The notes under the pieces were generated by a model, which worked only from the letters and a program-made list of their open reading frames with translations, ran no database searches and was not told the origin of the DNA. DNA of 57,517 nucleotides from Maribacter aquivivus (GTDB taxonomy: Bacteria > Bacteroidota > Bacteroidia > Flavobacteriales > Flavobacteriaceae), in contig NZ_FQZX01000001.1 in assembly GCF_900142175.1 (NCBI RefSeq), positions 2,373,825 to 2,431,341 on the forward strand. The letters are read 5' to 3'. Shown piece after piece: positions 43,695 to 52,800 of the stretch. How positions within the stretch are numbered: position 1 is the stretch's first letter; each line of letters opens with the position of its first letter. A program made the position numbers and the translations under genes.

Positions 43695-45020
43695 CTATTT
43701 CAGTTTTTCACGCAAGGTTTTGCGGTCTATTTGAAGAATTTCGGCTGCTTTGGTTTTGTTACCATCTGTATGATTCAAAACACGCTGAACATATTCTTTC
43801 TCTATATCACGAAGCGGACGCAGCTCATTATCAGAAAAATCAATTTGATACTTTAAAAAATCTGGCAAGTCTTTCACTTCAATACTACCATCGGCCATAA
43901 TTACTGCACGCTGTATTACATTTTCAAGCTCTCTAATGTTACCGGGCCAGTTGTAGCGTTGAAGAATTTGTAAAGCCTCAGGAGAAATACGTAACAATCG
44001 ATCTTTAAATTCAATGCCATATTTACGTAGAAATTTTTCTGTTAATAGTGCAATGTCAGATTTACGTTCGCGTAGGGGAGGAACATTGATTTCTACCACG
44101 GTTAATCTATAATACAGATCTTCTCTAAAAGTATTGTTCCTAATTTCTTCTCTTAAATTGGCATTGGTAGCCGCAATAATTCTAATATCTACTTTCTCAA
44201 TTTTTTGAGAGCCTACTCTAGTAATTTCTTTTTCTTGAAGCGCGCGCAGTAATTTGGTCTGCACGGCTAATGAGGCTGTGCCAATTTCATCTAAAAATAA
44301 GGTGCCTCCTTTTGCTGCTTGAAAGAAACCATTTCTATTTTCATTTGCTCCTGTAAAGGCTCCTTTAATATATCCGAAAAGCTCTGCTTCTTGAAGATTT
44401 TCTGGTATTGCAGCGCAGTTGACCGCAATGAAAGGTTCTCGAGAAAACTTGCCCGAATAGTGAATAGCCCTTGCTACTAACTCTTTACCTGTACCACTTT
44501 CGCCAGTAACTATAACAGTTGCTTTGTTATCTTTTACGCGTTCAATAATATTGGTGACCTTTTTAAATGCTTCAGATTCGCCAACCATATCAGCATAGAT
44601 ATTTGGCTTTTGATTTACGGCTTTTGGTACTAATTTTTTACGTGATGTATTTTGCTTTAGCGCTTTTTCTACCGCTTCTTTAAGTTCTAATTTGGTGAAG
44701 GGTTTGGTCAAATAATCTGTGGCTCCAGATTTTATAACTTCTAAAGTACCTTCAACAGAGGGGTAACCGGTAACCACAAGTTTCGGAATTTCAGGATAAT
44801 GCTCATTTGCGAATTTCAATAATTGGAGTCCGTCTATTTCGGGCATTTGTATATCGGTAATGAGCAGGTCAATGAACGTATCCTTTAATATAAACAATGC
44901 TTCTTTTACAGAAACTGCTTTATAAGTATGATAATCCATAGATTGTAGATGCCTTTGTAAAAGCTCTAGAATATCTATGTCATCATCAACTATAAGAATG
45001 TTCTCTTTGCGCAGATCCAT
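43695..45020 (-). CDS. NtrC-family sigma-54 response regulator
   Basis: 441 aa from the ATG at 45020 (a TTG one codon earlier is less likely). Receiver domain at 1-115 with the D pair DDDID, phospho-Asp in LLITDIQMPEIDG and LTKPFTK. AAA+ domain about 145-370 with Walker A GESGTGKE, the sigma-54 loop ELFGYIKGAFTGAN, Walker B GGTLFLDEIG and the R-finger region. The Fis-type HTH at the end (GNKTKAAEILQIDRKTLREKL) binds DNA. It activates sigma-54 RNA polymerase. Its stop lies directly beside the motif cluster of the Gre-like gene, and it starts 3 bp after its kinase. Confidence 0.96.
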   Translation of the reverse strand: MDLRKENILIVDDDIDILELLQRHLQSMDYHTYKAVSVKEALFILKDTFIDLLITDIQMPEIDGLQLLKFANEHYPEIPKLVVTGYPSVEGTLEVIKSGATDYLTKPFTKLELKEAVEKALKQNTSRKKLVPKAVNQKPNIYADMVGESEAFKKVTNIIERVKDNKATVIVTGESGTGKELVARAIHYSGKFSREPFIAVNCAAIPENLQEAELFGYIKGAFTGANENRNGFFQAAKGGTLFLDEIGTASLAVQTKLLRALQEKEITRVGSQKIEKVDIRIIAATNANLREEIRNNTFREDLYYRLTVVEINVPPLRERKSDIALLTEKFLRKYGIEFKDRLLRISPEALQILQRYNWPGNIRELENVIQRAVIMADGSIEVKDLPDFLKYQIDFSDNELRPLRDIEKEYVQRVLNHTDGNKTKAAEILQIDRKTLREKLK

Positions 45021-45023
45021 CAA

Positions 45024-46112
45024 TTACAATTTAGGAAAATCAACGGTAAATATAGTCCCTTTCGGTGTATTACTTTTGTGCTCAATTTTGCCTTTGTGGC
45101 TGGTGATAATTCCGTGAACAACACTGAGTCCTAAACCAGAACCTTCGCCAATAGGTTTGGTAGTAAAAAAAGGCTCAAATACTTTATCTTCTAATTCTTG
45201 AGGTATGCCATTACCTTCATCAGAAATTTCAATACTTATATGACTTTCGGTTTCTAAAACATGTACGGTAATAGTGCTACCCTTGGGAGAATAGTAAATG
45301 GCATTCATTATTAAATTAAATAATACCTGAGTCAGCTGTACTGTATCTACCCTAAGTTCAATATTTTCATTATCAAAAGCTTTAGTTAGTTTTAAATTCT
45401 TAGACCGTAAAGAAGGTTCAAGTAGTTTTATAACACTGGTAACAATAGGTATAAGCTGTACCCTTTTCATTTCTTGTGGCATTTCACAAGCAAAGAACAT
45501 TAGTTTTTTAACAATCTCTCGACTAAAAATGGCACTGTCCATTATTTTTTCGAGGTCTCTAACGGTCTCTTTGTCAGTAATCTTATCTGTTAATAATTCA
45601 GCAAAACCAAGAATATTGGCAAGGGGAGTGTTTAATTCATGAGCAATGCCTGCGGTAATTTCGCCAAGAATATGCAAGCGGTCTGTACGTTCCATCTTTC
45701 TTCGGGTAATGGCTTCGCTATCACGAATCTGTTTACGTTCAATAAGATTACCAATATCTAAAGCTACGTTATTTAGTAAGGTCTGTTCTTCAACTAAAAA
45801 ATCGTCAAGGGTATATTTATTTGAAGGGTAGCCTACCATTACCTCCCCCTCAACCTTGTTAAAAACTTTAATTTTAGACACCAAAGTGACCATGTCGTGT
45901 TTATAATCATCGGTCTGTACATGAAAATCGCCAGTTTTTAGAAAGACCTCCGTAACATTTTCAAATTGCCAAGCTCTTTTTAGACAATAAGCAATAGCTT
46001 CAAGAGAGGCATCTAATTGATCATAATCAGAATTGACTATAATAGAAGTAACCTCATAAAGACAGGTAAGTTCCTTTACACGTTCTCTTAATTTATCTTC
46101 TGCTGTGTTCAT
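45024..46112 (-). CDS. GAF-type sensor histidine kinase (NtrB-like)
   Basis: 362 aa, cytoplasmic (no span seen). The N-terminal half (about 1-130) looks GAF-like (VTEVFLKTGDFHVQTDDY). HisKA H-box GEITAGIAHELNTPLANIL at about 155-173. HATPase N-box FNLIMNAIYYSPKG, the G1/G2 boxes DEGNGIP and GEGSGLGLSV. Three bases separate its stop from the NtrC-type partner. The signal is unknown; GAF domains bind small ligands or redox cofactors. Confidence 0.94.
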   Translation of the reverse strand: MNTAEDKLRERVKELTCLYEVTSIIVNSDYDQLDASLEAIAYCLKRAWQFENVTEVFLKTGDFHVQTDDYKHDMVTLVSKIKVFNKVEGEVMVGYPSNKYTLDDFLVEEQTLLNNVALDIGNLIERKQIRDSEAITRRKMERTDRLHILGEITAGIAHELNTPLANILGFAELLTDKITDKETVRDLEKIMDSAIFSREIVKKLMFFACEMPQEMKRVQLIPIVTSVIKLLEPSLRSKNLKLTKAFDNENIELRVDTVQLTQVLFNLIMNAIYYSPKGSTITVHVLETESHISIEISDEGNGIPQELEDKVFEPFFTTKPIGEGSGLGLSVVHGIITSHKGKIEHKSNTPKGTIFTVDFPKL

Positions 46113-46730
46113 ACCAAAAACGTATTATATATGTATATAAAGGTCAACAATAATTAACTGAAATTGAAAATAATATTAATAATCGTTAGCATTTTGTATA
46201 ATTAATGTTTGAATTATCTGCTTCAGTTTTGTTAAATTTTCAATCAAGATGTGCATGCTTTTTAGATAAAAATCATATTTAAATTTGTAGGAAATTATTT
46301 TTTGTAAACGAGATTTGCCTCAGAAATTTTATAAGCAAATTTTGTAGGAATTTTTTTGGTTCACTAATTTAAGCTCCGCCTGAACTTTACACTTGCTTAC
46401 AAAGGTTTTGATGATTGTAAAATCACATTTTTATCTCTTGTGACCCCTATTTTTGTTGACTTTTTACTAAAAAGACTCTTTTTTAGAACATTCCTAAAAT
46501 CAAATTTTTCTTGTGAACTCCCTTTTAGTAGGCTTTTATCGATAAAATGCATAAAATTTAAAAATTTTGACATACAGTTTTAACCAATTCTCATACAGCT
46601 AAAGCTATTTCACAACAAATAATGTATCATGGTTTAACCTTCGATTAACTTTGTGATTATAACAAATATTTTGTAGTCCAATCGTGTAAAAATTGATAGA
46701 CTCTCATAATATTGATACTAACCCCCCGAT
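46113..46730. other. Long intergenic region before the giant adhesin gene
   Basis: About 620 bp of AT-rich DNA between the divergent kinase and adhesin genes. Apart from the -7 box at 46646-46653 I see no gene or RNA motif in it. It carries promoters for both directions. Confidence 0.5.
46646..46653 (+). promoter_or_regulatory. -7 promoter box TAACTTTG of the giant adhesin operon
   Basis: TAACTTTG matches the Bacteroidota -7 consensus TAnnTTTG. It would give a leader of about 220 nt before the ATG at 46880. The -33 element is weak. Confidence 0.42.
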
Positions 46731-46877
46731 ATGATATTTTCTTTAAAATCTTGTTTTCTTACAAGTTTAGTGATGCTTTTATTCGAAATAAAAGAAATGG
46801 AGCCCATAAAATGTAATGGCGTCTTAAAAAACTTAAGCCAACTATTTTCTGTAAAAGAAATCATATCAAAAATATAA
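46731..46877 (+). CDS. Possible 48-aa leader ORF
   Basis: Opens with MIFSLKSCFLTSLVMLLFEI and ends two bases before the ATG of the giant gene, all inside the predicted leader. No homolog recognised. It could be a leader peptide or chance. Listed with low confidence because it is the only open frame of this size in the leader. Confidence 0.25.
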   Translation: MIFSLKSCFLTSLVMLLFEIKEMEPIKCNGVLKNLSQLFSVKEIISKI

Positions 46878-46879
46878 AT

Positions 46880-49800
46880 ATGACTATCGTGAATTTTAAA
46901 TTAAAGAAAACCATATTCAGTTTTGTTTTTATACTATTTGCAATAATTGAATCTTACGCCCAACTAAGCGACATCCATTACTTGCCACCTTTAAGACAAA
47001 GAGCTACTGATATGGATGATCAAGCAGTTTATTTATCTACACCAGAAGCAACGCCTTTTAATGTTAATATCTATCAGGGAACATCAACAACTCCTACTAC
47101 GGTAAGTGTTTCAAATACTGCTCCTTATGTATATGTTTTGCCAAATGGTAATAACGATATAACTATGGTTAATGCGGCTAATGTTGGCTTTGTGCTAAGT
47201 TCTAGCGGACTTCGATTTGAAGCACCAAATGGAGAAAAGTTTTATGTAAATTATAGAGGTAGAAATGGAGCGCAAGGTGCTTCGTTAACTTCTAAAGGTA
47301 GAGCCGCAAGAGGAAAGCATTTTAAATGGGGTGGCGTACCCTTAATACGAAATAGAAATATTCATAATGCTACTTTGGGTATTATGGCAACAGAAGACAA
47401 TACAACAGTTACTATCTCTGATTATAACCCAGATACCAAATTTAGATTAGGAGGTAATGTTCAAGGTCTAACTGATGATATTATTACAGTTTCGCTAAAT
47501 AAAGGGCAAAGTTATGTAGTAGAAAGTAGAGGTGATTTAGGAGATGCCAATAAAGATGGTTGGTTAGGTGCCGATATTTTATCTGATCAAGATATCGTTA
47601 TTAGTAATGGTAATATCTTGGTTGGTGTAGTAGAAAGTTCCAATGCACAAGATGCAGGTATAGATCAACCGGTTGCTATTGAATCTCTAGGGCGTGAATA
47701 TGTTTTTATCAGAGGCGGTGGTAGTGATCGGTTAGAATTTCCAATTATAATAGGTACGGCTAATGGTACGGATATTTTTGTAAATGGTGCCACAACACCA
47801 ATAGCGACAATTAATGAAGGGGAGTATTTTTTAATACCGGGCTCCAATTATTCTGGTTCTACACCTGGCAGTAATCTTACAGTTACTACTTCGAATAATG
47901 TATATGCTTACCAATCATTGGCCGGTAGTAGCAGTGTTGCTACTACAGGTTTAAATTTTATAGCACCTGTAAATTGTTTGTTACCAAATGAATTAAATAA
48001 TATTGCTCAAATAGAGGATTTAGTAGGTGTTGATATTGACGGAGGTTTAACTATTCTTGCATCAAATACAACCTTAGATAGTAATATTATTGTAACAGAT
48101 GGTACAGGAGTGGTTACCCTACCTGCATCTCAACAAGCAACAGGTTTACCTTGGAAAAGTTTTTATGTACCCGGTGTTACAGGTAATGTTTCTGTAGAAT
48201 CTACAGGGCCAATAGCCGTAGGCGTTGTTGGACTAAGTGGCGCTTTGGGTATTGGTGGTTATTTTTCTGGTTTTGATACTGTGCCAGTAGTGGATTATAC
48301 TATCTCTGGTGACGGGTGTGTAGGAAGTGATATTACCTTAACTAATTCTTTTGATACGTACCAATGGTATAGAAATGGTGAATTAATTCCAGGAGCAAAT
48401 ACCGCAACCTATACTCCAACTGCTATTGGTGATTATTTTGTAGAAGTGTCTTCAGGTGGTTGTTTTTATGATTCCAATGTCATCAACATATATTATTGTA
48501 ATCCAGATATTGCAGTAACAAAAACAGCAGATAAGTTTACTTACTCCGAAGATGAGTCCGTTACTTTTACCATAACCGTAGAAAGTTTAGGCGTTTTTGA
48601 TGTTACCAATGTGGTAATTAATGATGTTTTACCAACTGGTTTAACGCTATCAAGTGCAACCCCTTCTTCTGGCTTTTGGTCTTCTCCAAACTGGAACATA
48701 GGTACTATGACAGGTGGGGAAAAACAAACCTTAACTATTGTAGCTACCCCAGTTGCTATTGCATCACCAACAAGAGAAATTACGGTTACAAATACGGTCT
48801 CAAACACACAAGATCAAGTAGATTCTAATGAAACAGCAGATGATTTAGAAGAAACAATTACAATAGAAAATAGCGATGATGATGGCGATGGTGATCCAGA
48901 TAGTACAGATCCAGACCCTAATGATGCTTGTACATACAGTGCGAACCAAGTAGTTGCCAATGTTGACCCAAATTGGAATGCGTTAGATTGCGATGGTGAC
49001 GGTGAAAATAATGGAACAGAGATAGCAAACGGTACAGATCCTGCAGATCCTTGTTCGGTAACTACACCAACCGATCGTGAAAGTACAGATGAAAATTATG
49101 CGGTTTGGGCAGCAGCAGATTGCGACGATGACGGAAATTTAAACGATACCGACCCTAATCCTTTTGCGCCAACGGCAACAGATGATTTTACCACAGCAAG
49201 TGTAACTATTGCTAAAACCTTTAATGTTTTAAATAATGACGATTTTTTAGTTGGTAGTACAATTACTGACCTAGGTACAGGTACCGCTTCAGGTACTGTA
49301 GTAATTAATAATGCAACAGGCGAGATTACATATACGGCGCCTATAAGTGAGAATTTTTCAACTGTTTCTATAGATTATAGAGTTTGTAATGGTTCGATAT
49401 GTGCCACAGCAATATTTTATGTAGAAATTCCTGCTTGTATAGATTCTGATGGCGATAATGTTTGTGATGCAGCAGAAAGTGCAGCGACTATTAATGACCC
49501 TTGTCAACCATCAAGTGACCCATATTGGCAACCACAAGGGACTAATGATTGTGATAATGACGGACTTACAAACGATGAAGAAGCATCTGCAGGTACAGAT
49601 CCTAATGATGCCGATAGTGATGGTGATGGTATAAATGATGGTACCGAAGTTAATACGGATGGTACAAATCCACTAGATGATTGTGAATCCAACGGAGGTA
49701 CACCATTAAGTAATAGTGATTGTGATAATGACGGACTAACAGAAGCAGAGGAAGCTACCGCAGGAACAGACCCTACAAATCCGGATTCAGATGGAGACGG

Positions 49801-52800
49801 AGTAAAAGATGGTTGGGAAATAACTGTAGATGGTACTGACCCTCTAGATTTATGTAGTTATAAAATTGATAGTGCAACAGAAACACCAAGTGCAGCTTGG
49901 AATGCAGCAGATTGCGATGGTGACGGAGTTAACAATGGTACAGAGGTTACCAATGGAACAGATTCTTTAGACCCATGTGACCCTTCGCAAACAGCAGGTT
50001 ATACTAGTTATGATTCAAATAACGTTCTTTGGTCAGCAGCAGACTGTGATAGTGACGGAGTTGACAATGGTACAGAAGATACGAATGGTACAGACCCTTA
50101 TAATACAGATACTGATGGTGATGGTATTCCAGATAATATAGATTCAGCCCCATTAGACCCATGTTCTCCAACACAAGCAGCTGGTTATACAGGTTATGAT
50201 GCTTCTAATGCTATTTGGGCAGCAGCAGATTGTGATAATGACGGTGTTACTAATGGTACCGAAGTTACTAATGGAACTGACCCATATAGTAATGATACGG
50301 ATGGCGATGGTGTTCCAGATAATACAGATACAGCTCCACTTGACCCTTGTAGTCCTACACAAGCAGCTGGTTATACAGGTTATGATGCTACTAATGCCAT
50401 TTGGGCAAATGCGGATTGTGATAGTGATGGTGTCGACAATGGTATAGAAGTTACTAATGGAACTGACCCTTACAATACTGATACCGATGGTGATGGTGTT
50501 TCGGATAATACAGATAATGATGCCCTAAATCCATGTGACCCTGCACAAGACGAGGGGTATACAGGTTATGATGCTACTAATGCGATTTGGCAAGCAGCAG
50601 ATTGTGATGGAGACGGAATTGATAATGGTACAGAAAATACCAACGGAACTGACCCATATGGCACAGATACCGATGGAGACGGAGTTCCTGATAATACAGA
50701 TAATGACCCACTAGACCCTTGTGACCCTGTACAGGCAGAAGGTTACACAAATTATGATGCTAACAATTCGATTTGGCAAGCAGGTGACTGTGATGGCGAC
50801 GGAATTGATAATGGAACGGAAGAAACTAATGGTACAGATCCTTATGATACCGATACCGATGGTGATGGTGTTCCAGATAATACGGATAATGACCCACTAG
50901 ACCCTTGCGACCCTGCACAAACAGCTGGGTACGATAGTTATGACGCTAGTAATGCTATTTGGGCAGCAGCAGATTGTGATGGAGATGGAATTGCTAATGG
51001 TACAGAAGAAACCAATGGAACGGATCCTTATGATACCGATACTGATGGTGATGGTGTTCCTGATGATATAGATACTGACGCTCTTAATCCATGCGACCCA
51101 TCTCAAGATACTGGTTACACAGGTTATGATGCTAGTAATGCTATTTGGGCAGCAGCAGATTGTGATGGTGACGGAGTAGATAATACTACAGAAGTTACCA
51201 ATGGTACAGACCCTTATAATACTGATACGGACGGTGATGGAGTTCCTGATAATACAGATAATGACCCACTTGATCCATGTGACCCTACACAAACAGCAGG
51301 CTATACGGGTTATGATGCTACTAATGCCATATGGCAAGCAGCAGATTGTGATGGTGATGGTAATATTAACGATACCGATCCAAACCCTTTTGCACCTACA
51401 GCAGATGATGATTATACCACAGCAACTGTATTAGTAGCAAAGACAATTAATGTTTTATTTAATGATGACTTTTTGCCTGGCAGTACAATTACAGACCTAG
51501 GTACAGGTACTGCAGTAGGAACAATAGTTATTGACCAAGTTACAGGTGAAATTACCTATACACCAACGAATGCGGAAAACAACACTACAGTAACTATAGT
51601 GTACCAAGTTTGCAATGGTACAGTTTGTGACGATGCAATTTTATCTGTAGAAACACCTGAATGTGTTGATAGTGATGGTGATAATGTATGTGATGCAGCA
51701 GAAACTGCAGCAACTATTAATGACCCATGTGAACCAAGTACACATGTAGATTGGAGACCTCAGGGAACTAATGATTGTGATGGTGACGGACTTGATAATG
51801 ATGCGGAAGCAGCAGCAGGTACTGATCCAGCAAATCCAGATTCAGATGGTGATGGTATTAATGACGGAACAGAAGTCAATACAGATGGTACAAGTCCAAT
51901 AGATGATTGTGAATCTGTTGGCGGTACTCCTTTAGGAACAAGCGATTGTGATAATGATGGCTTAACTACAGATGAAGAAACCGCAGCAGGTACAAATCCT
52001 ACAAATCCAGATTCCGATGGAGATGGAGTAACAGATGGTACAGAGGTTAAAACAGATTTTACAGATCCTAACGATTTATGTGAGTATGTAATTACTAGTG
52101 CAACAGTAGCACCAAGTTCAGCTTGGAATACAGCAGATTGTGATGGAGATGGTGTAGATAATCAAACCGAATTAACAAATGGCACAGATAGTTTAGATCC
52201 ATGTGACCCTACGCAAGCAGCAGGTTACACAGGTTATGATGCAGCTAATGGTACTTGGCAAGCAGCAGATTGTGATGGGGATGGTGTAACTAATGGTGAT
52301 GAAGATACTAATGGTACAGATCCATACAACACAGATACCGATGGTGATGGTATTCCAGATGATTCCGACAATAATGCTTTAGACCCATGTGATCCGGTTC
52401 AAGCAGCCGGTTATACAGGTTATGACGCTTCCAATACAATTTGGGCAAATGCAGATTGTGATAATGATGGTGTACTTAATGATGATGAAGATTCCGATGG
52501 TACAGATCCATATAATACTGATACCGATGGTGATGGAGTGCCTGATGATACAGACGCTGCTCCTTTAGATCCTTGTGACCCAGTTCAGGCAGCTGGTTAT
52601 ACAGGATACGATGCTAGCAACGCTATTTGGGCAGCAGCAGATTGTGATGGTGATAATATTACGAATGCCGCAGAAGATAATAATGGAACAGATCCATATA
52701 ATAATGATACCGATGGTGATGGTGTTCCTGATGATACAGATGATAACCCATTTGATCCATGTGATCCTGCTCAAGTAGCTGGTTACACAGGTTATAATGC

